From assembly GCA_947683625.1 (NCBI GenBank), contig CANTUR010000047.1, forward strand, positions 2,666,001 to 2,730,000: DNA of 64,000 bases, read 5' to 3'. The translations under genes were made by a program, and so were the position numbers. Source of the stretch: Mallotus nudiflorus. Taxonomy: Eukaryota; Streptophyta; Magnoliopsida; Malpighiales; Euphorbiaceae. Below the pieces are notes generated by a model, which searched no databases, was not told the DNA's origin, and saw only the letters and a program-made list of their open reading frames with translations. How positions within the stretch are numbered: the first letter of the stretch is position 1; every line of letters starts with the position of its first letter. Positions 22,983 to 33,719 of this stretch are shown in pieces.

Positions 22983-24053
22983 CCCGAGTGGAAGTGGGAA
23001 AGGATAGCTATGAATTTTATGGTCAGTTTACCTCGTTCGAAGGATGGATACGATTCCATCTGGGTGATTGTAGATAGATTGACAAAGTCTGCACATTTCT
23101 TGCCTATGAAAGCCACCTATTCAGTTGCCAGATTGGCGAAGTTGTACATGAAGCATATCGTATGCCTTCATGGAGTACCTGTGTCCATTGTGTCAGATAG
23201 AGGTTTGGTGTTTACTTCTCGTTTTTGGCAGAAGTTATAGGAAGCGATGGGCACTAGGTTGGATTTCAGTACTGCTTTCCATCCTCAGACAGATGGCCAG
23301 TCTGAGAGGACGATCCAGACACTGGAAGATATGTTGAGGATGTGTGTCTTGGATTTGGGAGGTAGCTGGGATGATCATTTGCCACTCGTTGAGTTTGCAT
23401 ATAATAACAGCTACCATAGCAGTATTGGTATGGCACCGTATGAGGCGTTGTATGGAAGGAAGTGTAGATCCCCGTTGAGTTGGGATAAGATTGGTGAGAG
23501 AGCTTTGACTGGACCTGAGATGGTTCAGGATGCTGCAGAGAAAGTCATCGTGATTAAACGAAGATTAGAGACCGTAGTTAGTAGACATAAGAGTTACGCG
23601 GATCCTAGGTGCAGAGATGTGGAGTTTCATGTTGGAGATTTCGTTTTTCTGAAAGTATCTCCGATGAAGGGGGTGATGAGATTTGGCAGGAAGGGTAAGT
23701 TAGCACCGAGATATATTGGACCGTTTGAGATTCTGGAGAGAGTTGGCACTGTTGCATATCGATTGGATTTGCCTCCGAGTATGTCACAAGTGCATCCAGT
23801 ATTTCATATCTCGATGTTGAGGAAGTATATTTCAGACCCTTCTCACGTGTTGCAACCTGACAGTGTAGAAGTGAGTGAAGATTTGACGTTTGTGGAAGAA
23901 CCTGTGGTGATCGTTGATTATCAAGTTCGACAGTTGCGATCGAAGCAGATTCCGATGGTCAAGGTTCTGTGGCGTAGCGACAAAGTTGAAGAGCATATGT
24001 GGGAGATTGAAGCTGAGATGTGAGCTTCTTACCCATATCTCTTTCCTTCTTGA
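22983..24053 (+). pseudogene. gag-pol of element A, 3' part (integrase core and chromodomain)
   Basis: Continues the frame of 7760-11440 exactly after the CTATT duplication, giving 1,584 codons in total without indels. It holds the rest of the integrase: catalytic core with SDRGLVFTS near 23196, the HPQTDGQSER block near 23280, then the GRKGKLAPRYIGPFEIL region and a chromodomain ending at the normal TGA (24051-24053). Two more nonsense codons occur: TAG at 23238, where B has CAG, and TGA at 24021, where B has CGA. The second would remove the last ten residues. Confidence 0.93.
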
Positions 24054-24087
24054 TCTTGTTTTCTGGAATTTGGGGACGAATTCTTGT

Positions 24088-24099
24088 AAGGGGGGAAGA
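24088..24099 (+). other. Polypurine tract of element A
   Basis: AAGGGGGGAAGA directly precedes the 3' LTR start at 24101, in the same arrangement as in element B. Confidence 0.92.
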
Positions 24100-24100
24100 C

Positions 24101-27100
24101 TGTAATATCCCGTGTTTTTAAAATATTTTTACATTGTACCGGGATATGTAGTGTTAATAAATTTTGAATATATATGCGATATTTTTACGAGTTAATATGT
24201 ATTTAAAACCTATTTTAATTACTGTGTATTATTTCCAGTGTTTACGTAAAATTTTCCCGGGACTTGCATTTTTGAGAAACTTTTCACGTAAACAATGTAT
24301 TATTAATTATTTTAAATGTATTTTCGGACTTGCATGAACTCATACGTATTTTTAAAATACTAAATAAAGCCTATGTGTGTGTATATTTATTTAATTAGGG
24401 TTTAATGTATTACCCTAATATTTTATTATTTATTTATTGTTATTTAATTATTTTATTTATTATTAAATTATTAAAATTATTTTATTATTATTTTATTATT
24501 ATTTAATTCTTTTATTTTTTTTCTTTTTCTTTTTTTCTTTTTCTTTTCTTTCTTTTTCTTTTTCTTCTTCTTCTTCTTCTTCTTCTTCTTCTTCTTCTTC
24601 TTCTTCTTTCCCTCCCTCCCGCGCCCGACCACCACCCACCCTTCCCCTCACCATCTGCAACTCCGATCACCTACCGTCGGTGTGCCTCCCAGCTTGCCAC
24701 CGCCATTCCCAGCCATCCCCTGCCGCCAGCAGCTCCCTTCCCCGGCACCGGCAACCCCATTTTCCTCTTTTGGCCGAAAATCGTCCCTTTGCCGTTTCTC
24801 CCATTTTTGGCCACCGTTTTCGACACCGCCAATCTCTTTCTTCTCCTTGAGCTTCGGTAAGTGTGATTCTAGCTTTGGTTTGAGCTAAAATGGTTTAGAT
24901 TTGCTTAGGTTTCGAATTTTCAATTTCGGTCACATTAGGGTTTTCGATTTTTTTGAGCTTCAAATTGATTGATTCATGAAAACTCCCTTCACAAATGTTG
25001 ATCCTAGTAGCTTAATCTACATTTATAAATTTTTTTAGAATTTTTGAAGATTTTTTGGAATTTTGGGTATTTTTGAATATTTTAATATTATTTTCTCATT
25101 TTCGGAAATTAATTATTTAAATTATGAAATTGGAGTTTATGGTTAAATTAAGTGTTTAAATGAATTATAGGAATTTATTTGGAATTTTTATGAATTTCTA
25201 AGTATTTATTTTGAATTATTGAAGTTTATGTAAATTTGAAAAATTAGGTTAAATGTGTTTTTAATTGAATTTAATTGGTTAATTGAGTTTAATTATTAAT
25301 ATTATGGATAAATATGTTGAAAAAATTAATTTTGGATAATTGTATAATTTTTGGTGAATTTTTGAAGTAATTTAAGTATATTTATATATATAAGGGTATT
25401 TTGGTAATTTTACCCTAAATTGTCTAAAAATGTAATTTAATTGGTTTTAATAGTTATTTAAGGTATGAAAATGATTTCTACAAATTATTTAGTATTTTTA
25501 ACTAATTAAAACTATTTTTCATGAATTATTTTCAATTATATATATAATATACGGTTTTACTAATAAAATGAGTTTTTATCGAATTTTACTGTGTTTAAAG
25601 GTTAATTATGTAATTTCTGCGTATAAAATGTATTTCTATGCTATAAGGATATTCTTGGTATTTTCAGAATTGTTCTGTGTTTGTGGACCCCAGTCGGTAG
25701 ATTGTAGTCTGGAGTCCGACCGAGGGGTTGTGGATTTGCGTTGAGCTTATTTTTCGAAGTGTATTTCTTTGCAAGCTCGGCTCTACTCTTTTGAGTAGAG
25801 AGATGTCCATTTTACAGGGGAGGTTCTGCCGAATTTTCGATAGAATTCTCGTAAAACATGATATCCGATCGAACCCTGATATTGATTATGTGTTTAATAC
25901 TCTAGATTGAATTCTAGGATTTCTGTTAGGGTTTATTCTGATGTCTATTATTTATTGCTTGTTTAGTTGCGCCGAGACAGAGGGCTAGTGGACCAGGCCC
26001 GTCGGACCCGTCTCGTGGAGCGCATTAGGTGAGTTACTATACTATATATATATGCTTAGGATGCATGATTTAGAAATGCATGTTTTATGTTGATTAAATA
26101 TGCATAAATAATTTGATTATTTCTTAAGTTTATATTAAGTATATTTTTGGTTTATTTTTGGTATATAATAAATTATATACATGTTTTGTTAATAAAATAT
26201 ATTTAAAATGTTTTTAAATATATTTTTAGTTTAATTTATGATTTGACTGGATTTATTTGACGTATATATACTCGAAATATACCTGGTTTACTTTTGGTAT
26301 ATTTCTGGTATATATATGGATTATATTATTATTTCATTTACATTCATGCATCATTTATTTTTGTGAATGAATGATTTATATTATTAATGAAGGATATCGA
26401 TAGAACGTGCTACCTAGTGGGCAGCACTAGGACCGAGTACGTACCAGTACGCCTATAGTATTTAGGCTATATTACTAACCATTTGTGGATATTGATTGGA
26501 TATTATTTAATTTATGTGTGAAATGTGGTTTGGAGGTGTGATTGTTGGAGCTCGGTTGACCAAGTGTCTCGGGGCCAATCACACTGGCAGTCGGACTGCT
26601 GGAGCTCGGTTGACTTAGTGTCTCGGGGCCAGTCTACTGTCTAAATGGATTAAGTGGATATATTTGGAATAAGTGAGCCTGTATGGCTAGAGTGTTGTTT
26701 AACACTATTTTTTGAGGTTGCGTTATTCTAGGGTTCTATGTGATCCTTCATAAAAGATTATTTTCAGATAAAATATATAAATGATTTTTATTGCATCTGT
26801 GTGTAATTGCCTGTATATATATTAGATATATATATACTGTTGACTGTATGCATTATCATTTAGTGTGTATGTATATATATTATAGTAATTCACTCAGTGA
26901 GGTCTGACTCCCCTCCGTTGACTATTTTTCAGGAGAGTCAACTTCTTTAGACCTCAGTAGCAGGTCGATACGCCGGATTTCTTCTGCCCCGGCTTCTTTG
27001 TGTAAATCATTTACTTGACTCTTATTTTATAATCTAGATGCTGCAGTAGTTGTGAATTAAAGTATTGGATTTCATGTATTTTATTTTAAAGAAATGTATT

Positions 27101-27333
27101 ATATTGAAACTGGATTTGTATTAAAAGATTATATATATATGTGATGAGGTTTGATTCAAATCCAGTGATGAAACTGTTATTATTATATTTATGATTTTTA
27201 TTTTCGCTGCATATTATATGTTTATTGTTATTATTGCATGATTTATTTTATTTTTAGGCTTGCTACGGGTTCCGGATTCGAAAGAATTCTCGTTCCCTAG
27301 CGCCGGTCATGGCCCCTGTCTTGGGTTGTGACA
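24101..27333 (+). repeat. 3' LTR of element A
   Basis: 3,233 bp, slightly longer than the 5' LTR (3,212 bp). Part of the difference is a longer CTT microsatellite at about 24562-24608. Substitutions and small indels against the 5' LTR are spread along it. It ends GTGACA followed by the TTTAA duplication. A GC-rich 68-codon open frame at 24682-24888 corresponds to the one in the 5' LTR. Confidence 0.95.
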
Positions 27334-27877
27334 TTTAATTTCAGTAACAATAATTCTCAATTCATCGATTTCCGATGAAATCAATATCAAAATGCTAATG
27401 TAGGCAAATAAGGAGGTGATGATGTGACAAAATTATTTTTAATAATGAACCAAAGGTTATCTCACATGAAATTTTTTTATTTACACAGCAAAATTTGACA
27501 AGGGCTCAAATGGCCTCTGGTTCATTATCAAAAATAATTTTGTTACATTTTCATTCTCTTATTTGCCCACTTTAGCATTTCAAAGTTGATTCCATTGAAA
27601 TTGATAAATGAGGGATCATCATTACTAAATTTAAAAGTCAGAGATTTTTGTGTGTGTAATTGATTCTTTGAGATAATTGTGGAAAAAGGAGTAATAAGTT
27701 AAAAACTATGAGTGTAAATAACCCAAAAAATATTCATTTTAAAACTATATCATACCACTAATAAATGTTAAGTAGTATAATGAGATCTAGTGTAAAATTT
27801 GGGTACTGCATTGAAAATAACCCTTACTTTAACATCAAATTAAACTACATAATTCATCATTAAACTAGGTAGTTATA

Positions 27878-30800
27878 TGTCACGACCCAAAATAGGGGTC
27901 ATGACCGGCACTAGGGAACAAGAATTCTTTTAAATTCGGAACCCGTAGCAAGCCTAAAAATAAAATAAATATACAATAGTAATAATAATAACACAATTAA
28001 ATAAAATATTATGCAGCGGAATAAAATCATAAATATCAAAATAATATTTCCATTAAACGAAATTAAATCGAATTCTCATCTCATATATAAATAAATCCTT
28101 TAATACAAGTTTCAGTTCAAATTCTTAAAATACATAACTCACACAAATATAATACAATATCTTTTAACAATTTTACAACTACTGCAGTGTCTAGATTATA
28201 AAATAAAACTCAAGTGAGCAGTTTACATAAAGAAGTCGGGGCGGAAGAAATCCGGCGTACAGGCCTGCTACTGAGGTCTGAAGACGATGACTCTCCTGAA
28301 AAATAGTCAACGGAGGGGAGTCAGACCTCACTGAGTGAATTACTATAATATATATACATGCATACTAAATGACAATGCATACAATCAACAGTATATATCT
28401 AATATGTATATATACAGGCAAATTTACATAGATGCAATAATTTATTTTATATATATTTCATTGAAAATCATCGTTTATGAAAGATCACATAGAACCCTAG
28501 AATATCGCAACCTCAAACAGTGTTAGACAACACTCTAGCCATACAGGCTCACTTATTCCAATATATTCACTTATTCCATTTGGACAGTAGACTGGCCCCG
28601 AGACATTAAGTCAACCAAGCTCCAGCAGTCTGACTGTCAGTGTGATTGGCCCCTAGACACTTGGTCAACCGAGCTCCAGCAATCACACTCCCAAATCATT
28701 TCACACATCAAATAATCATATCCAATCAATATCCACAAATGGTTAGTAATATAGCCTAAATGCTATAAGCGTACCAGTACGTACTCGGTCCTAGTGCTGC
28801 CCACTAGGTAGCACGTTCTATCGATATCCTTCATTAAAATATAAAGCATACATTCATAAATAAATGATGCATGAATTTGAAATAAGTAGCAACATAAACC
28901 ATATATATACTAGAAATATACCAAAAGTAAACCAGGTATATTTCGAGTATATATACGTCAAATAAATCCAATATAATCGTAAAATAATTTAAATATATGT
29001 TTAAAAACATTTTAAATGTAAATTTTTAATAAAGCATGCATATAATTTAAGACATACCAAAATAAACCAAAAATAAACTAAAAATAAACTTAAATACCAA
29101 TTGAATTATTTATGCATATTTAATCAAAATAACACATACATTTCTAAATCATGCACCCTAAACATATATATATAAAATAGTAACTCACACTTAGTGCGCT
29201 CCTCGAGATGGGTCCGACAGGCCTGGTCCACTAGGCCTCGGTCTCGGCGCAACTAAAAAAACAATAATAACAAACATCAGAATAAACCGAACAAAAAATC
29301 CTAGAAACTCGATTTAGAGTATTAGACATAGAATCAGAATTAGGGTTTGACCGGATATCACGTTTTACAAGAATTCTACCGAAAATCCGACAGAACCTCC
29401 CCTGTAAAACGGACATCTCTCTACTCAAAGAGTAGAGCCGACCCTACAAAGAAACACACTTCAAAAAATAGACACAAAACACAATCACAACCCCTCAGTC
29501 GGACTCTAAACTACAGTTTACCGACCGGGGTCCACAATTCACAGAACAATATAAAAATACCAAAAATACCCTTATATCATAGAAATATATTTTATAAGTA
29601 TAAATTACATAATTAACCCTAAAACACATTAAAAACCAATAAAAACTCATTTATTTAGAAAAATCGTATAATATATATAAAATTGAAAATAATTTACGAA
29701 AAATAGTTTTAATTAGTTAAAAATACTAAATAATTTGTAGAAATAATTTTTATACCTTAAATAACTATTAAAACCAATTTAATTACATTTTTAGACAATT
29801 TAGGGTAAAATTACCAAAATACCCCTATATATATAAATATACTAAAATTACTCCAAAAATTCACCAAAAATAATATAATTGCACAAAATTAATTTTCTCA
29901 ACATATTTATCAATAATATCAATAATTAAACTCAATTAACAAATTAATTTCAATTAAAAACACAATTAACCCTATTTTTCCAAAATTACATAAATTAATT
30001 AAATTCAAAATAAATACATAGAAATTCATAAAAATTCCAAATAAATTTCTATAATTCAATTAAACACCTATATTTATCATAAAACATAATTTCATAATTT
30101 AATTAATTAATTTTCAAAAATTATAAAATAATAATAAAATATTCAAAAATACCCAAAAATCAAAATAATTTCCAAAAAATTCTAAAAAAATTCATACATG
30201 TATATTAAGCTAAGGGGAACAACATTTATGAAGGAATTTTTCATGAATCAATCATTTGAAGCTCAAAAAAAATCAAAAACTCTAAAATGGCCGAATTGAA
30301 CAATTGATAAAAACCTTACCAAATCAAGTTTTAAGCTTAAACAAAGCTTGGAATCGTCTTCTATGGCTTCAGAGGAGTTCAACGGCACCGGAATGAGGGA
30401 ATTTGGTGGTCGAAATCGTGAGGTGTGGAGGAAGAGGCCAACTCTCGGCCAAAATGCCAAAACACACTTCATCGGCACTGGAAGGGAAGTCTGCAGGCTG
30501 CAGAACGGCTGGAGGAAGGAGGTGGAACGGTGGGAGGTGCAGTGACGGTAGGTGGCCAGGAAGAAGGAAAGGGGTGAGGGTAGGTTTTGTAAATTTTACA
30601 AAATATATATATATATATATATACATACACATGCTATTTAAATAATAACTTTATAATATAGTATGACTTAATGGAAATAAACCCTAATTTAATTAATTAT
30701 GTAAATATATGTGCATGTATATATATATATACTCTACTATGACAATTAAAATAATGCATGTACTCATGCAATTTTATAAATCCATTTAAAATAATTAATA

Positions 30801-31000
30801 TTAAATTACTTACGTGTAAATTTTTCCTAAAATGAAAGTCCCGGAAAAATTTTACGTAAATGTCTTAAAATAATATAAAACAATTATAATTAGCTTTAAT
30901 TAAATAACAAACTCATAAAATATCAATATTATATATAAGAATTATTAACACTGCATATCCCGATGCAGTATTAAAATATTTAAAAACACGGAAAATTACA
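27878..31000 (-). mobile_element. Solo LTR D, minus strand, Tekay-like
   Basis: Reads on the plus strand from TGTCACGACCC to a degenerate end GGAAAATTACA, which is the reverse complement of the A/B-type LTR. It is 3,123 bp, flanked by the perfect 5-bp duplication TTATA (27873-27877 and 31001-31005). No internal region is present, so it is a solo LTR. All hairpin blocks are visible in reverse; hairpin 2 is at about 29430-29449. Its GC-rich stretch (about 30350-30590) differs from those of A and B. Confidence 0.92.
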
Positions 31001-31005
31001 TTATA

Positions 31006-32032
31006 TAAGCAATTTTTAAAATAAAAAAAAGGTAGTTATATAAGCATGTCTTCATAATTTATGTTAATATTAATATTAAGTAAATTCAAATTAAATCAAC
31101 AAGTAAATACAATATTCGGTAAAAACATATAATACTAATGGAATTTAATTAGTATTAATGACAAGTAACTTTAATTTGAATCAACAAGTAAATACAATAT
31201 TAAGTAAATATGAATAGTGATAACTTATTATTAAGTAAACATAATTTCAATTTAATTATTACTAAGAAATATAATTTTAATTATTAATTATAATTAAACA
31301 TTATATAATTTCTATATAAAATCACATATTTAGTGTTAACATAATCATAATTTAAATTAATAATTTTTAGCCATACTGCTCATTTCCTACCAAGCTCAAT
31401 AAGCAAATTGACATTCTTATTATTGGTAAAATCTTGGCCGTTTTTAGTTTTTCTCTTGGTTTTTTTTTTTCTTCTCCTTCGTTTACTTTCTAATATCAAG
31501 ATTACTGGTATTGCAACTATTATTATTGGAAAAATCTTGCTCTACGAAATATTTTCTTTTGACCAAAAAAATAAAATAAAAGAGGGATATTCTTAAGCCC
31601 GAAATGAGCGGACTCAACACCCATAATGATTCCCCCGAAATTGACAAACCAGTTATCTCCATATAAAAGAGTATATATAACAAGTGCACAAAATAGAATA
31701 ATTTTTTTCCAATTTTAGAGAACTTATTTTCATTAACAAAATAAATGGCGTAAGATTCAAATTACATGGTGATGTAAAGAAATACAATGAGGACCATATT
31801 TTGTCTATTAAAACAACTCTCAATGAAGAGGCCAACCATTTCCCCCAAAAGTCTGGCTTTTAGAGTGTGATTGCAGGATTCACAAACACAAGCAGCTAAG
31901 AAGACAATCCATACTCAACAATTCCCACATTTCATGAGCAGCCGCACCAACTGCACCAAACTGGGATTGTGCCTACAGCAGTTTTGCATCAATCGTGATT
32001 CGTTCGTTAAATTGTTCAACCTTTGCTTGTGG
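31006..32032. other. AT-rich spacer, then probable 3' untranslated sequence of the small minus-strand gene
   Basis: 31006-31380 is AT-rich and resembles the host segment around 3382-4268. 31380-31700 holds no recognised element. About 31740-32032 has lower AT content and lies directly after the stop codon of the minus-strand gene ending at 32033. It may be its 3' untranslated region, but no clear polyadenylation signal was identified. Confidence 0.4.
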
Positions 32033-32549
32033 CTAATAGTATGTGTTGGTGTTCATGTTAATGGCCCTGACAGGGGGAGGCCAAACTGCTATTTTAGACT
32101 GTTGAGGCAGTGATTTGACTTGTGAAGTATCTTCGTCAGGCTCCATCATGGTCTTCTCTTGTGTCATGGTGTGGGTCCTGAAGAAACAGTGAGGAGAGAA
32201 CTGCTTTGCAGTGGCAATCCATGTAATAACCTCAGCAGAGCTCTCCTCGCAGAGATCACCGTCAACTACAACTTTGATGCCATGCCGTTCCCAGCGATCT
32301 CTAGCATCTTTAATGGCTCTTGCATGTTAATAACCGTCATACAAATGAAACAGAGCAACAGAGACACAACAACAACCTCTAATTAAAAATCCACCACAAC
32401 TAATGCTCTCTATAACTACCCATTAACTTCATCCAATTACTCATCTTTCCTATCTAAATCAAAAACATAATACAAATAACAAGAAAAATTGAAATTTTTA
32501 ATACAAGAAAACTGAAACATTAACCTTTATTGATAGAATTGATAATCAT
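32033..32549 (-). CDS. Possible small two-exon gene, unknown function (102 aa)
   Basis: I do not recognise the product. A two-exon model fits: exon 1 is 32525-32549 (ATG and eight codons), followed by a GTTAAT donor. A 208-bp AT-rich intron ends AAGAG at 32317, and exon 2 is 32033-32316 with TAG at 32033-32035. The joined length is 309 nt, a multiple of three. The frame is closed by TAA just upstream of the acceptor, which supports a splice boundary there. The predicted protein has a basic start with KDARDRWERHGIKVVVDGD, then an acidic, low-hydrophobicity middle and a tail with IAVWPPPVRAINMN. No signal peptide or membrane segment is visible. The composition is unlike the surrounding AT-rich DNA. 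It could instead be the last exon of a longer or decayed gene, since the very short first exon is uncertain. Confidence 0.45.
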
Positions 32550-33719
32550 CAAACAGTAGCAGCGACAGTAGCGGTTAAGAAAAGGATTGTGTTTGTAAGC
32601 GAATTTTGATGCTGTGAGATTTGGAACAAAGGATAAAAGAACAGATAGTGAAAGAGGACAGAAACGAAGAGGAAGAAGAACAAAAGGTAAAAAGAGCTTG
32701 AATTACCAAATTATCCCTTAATCACGTACTGGAATAAATATCTGCCTTTCTACATTGTACAGCATCTTTCTGCACGATAAGACCATTATATTATCATAAC
32801 GAAAATGTTGAATACCGAAACATAAATCGTAAAAAGCGAAAATTTAAAAATGACTTTAAACAAAAATAGATAGATCTTTTGTATATAAATTTTTTTTAAC
32901 GAAATTAAATAAATTATTTTTTAAAAATTAAAATAATTATTTATCATATTTAAAATTTATTATTAATGTTGTAATTTATGACATGTATTATTATTTTTAT
33001 TTTAATAATTCAAAATGCACCGCTTAACTCGATATCAAACACTTTCTTTATTGTATTCGTACGTATTTTATTGTTATTATTTTTTATTTGGACCAAAACT
33101 TACAAGACAATATTGTTTTGCTTTATTTTTTTAAGTAAATGCTCATCCTCCTTTCTCTTTTTTTTTTTAAGTAATGACAGACGTTTCAATTTATGATGTC
33201 ACAAATTGTAACGAATATTCATTTTAATTTTTTTAAAATTACAGTCTAGATCTCTATAAAAAAAATTTTTTCTATTTTTACCTTCTAATACAAAGACCTG
33301 TCTATTTGAGAGATTATTTTTAAAATTGTCCTCTCATGATATATTATTTCTTATCACTAATTACGATAAGAAGTATTGTCCTTTTTTTTATTTTCTCGCT
33401 TTAAAGCAAACCTACTTTAAAAATCATTTCCCATGTATGTAAGCGAAAATTTTGGGCTTCATAAAGCTCCGATGCTAAGATAGAAAGGGAAAATACAGCA
33501 ATTTATCATATTTCCAAATGTTCCATTCAAGAGTCCAAACATTTCCAAATCTCCATTCAAGAATACTGTATCCAAACATATATATAAAATACAAAAAATT
33601 TCAGATTCCACATACGAATCTTTTTCAATAGCTGTAAAAAAAAAATCTCTTTCAATAGCATACATACTTCGTTATAATGTCCAATCAACAAAAACAAATG
33701 TCCAATTTTTTTCCATTTT
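32550..33719. other. Intergenic region between two minus-strand genes
   Basis: 32550-32720 may be the 5' leader of the small gene: it is pyrimidine-rich on the minus strand and free of long AT runs. From 32760 to 33460 the DNA is AT-rich with T runs and shows no element termini. 33460-33719 lies downstream of the glucosyltransferase stop and probably includes its 3' untranslated region. No gene was recognised here. Confidence 0.45.

Larger units (their letters stand above)
4351..27333 (+). mobile_element. Tekay-like Ty3/gypsy element A, complete but interrupted by element B
   Basis: The element has a 5' LTR, primer site, gag-pol, polypurine tract and 3' LTR, flanked by the perfect 5-bp duplication TTTAA (4346-4350 and 27334-27338). 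Removing element B and one CTATT leaves 11,441 bp. The chromodomain at the polyprotein end, the long LTRs and the initiator-Met tRNA primer site point to the Tekay/Del branch of plant chromoviruses. Nine in-frame stops and insertion B in the integrase region make it unable to express a full polyprotein. Its two LTRs differ at visibly more sites than those of B, consistent with A being the older insertion. Confidence 0.95.
4277..27724. mobile_element. 460-bp inverted-repeat DNA element (MITE-like), interrupted by Tekay A
   Basis: The left terminus at 4277 starts GGGTTATTTA and the right terminus at 27724 ends TAAATAACCC. An 8-bp duplication AAAAAATA flanks both ends (4269-4276 and 27725-27732). 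The left arm is 4277-4350 continued at 27339-27475; the right arm, about 27515-27724, reads as its imperfect reverse complement over roughly 200 bp. Removing element A and one TTTAA leaves about 460 bp, mostly arms with a short centre. There is no coding capacity. An 8-bp duplication fits hAT-type elements, but such long inverted repeats are more like Mutator-type or foldback elements, so the superfamily is left open. Confidence 0.8.

Noticed and set aside
31408..31596. Hydrophobic open frame of 62 codons
   Set aside because: AT-rich chance frame with Leu/Phe/Ile bias, no start context, no homologous motif and no neighbouring exon.
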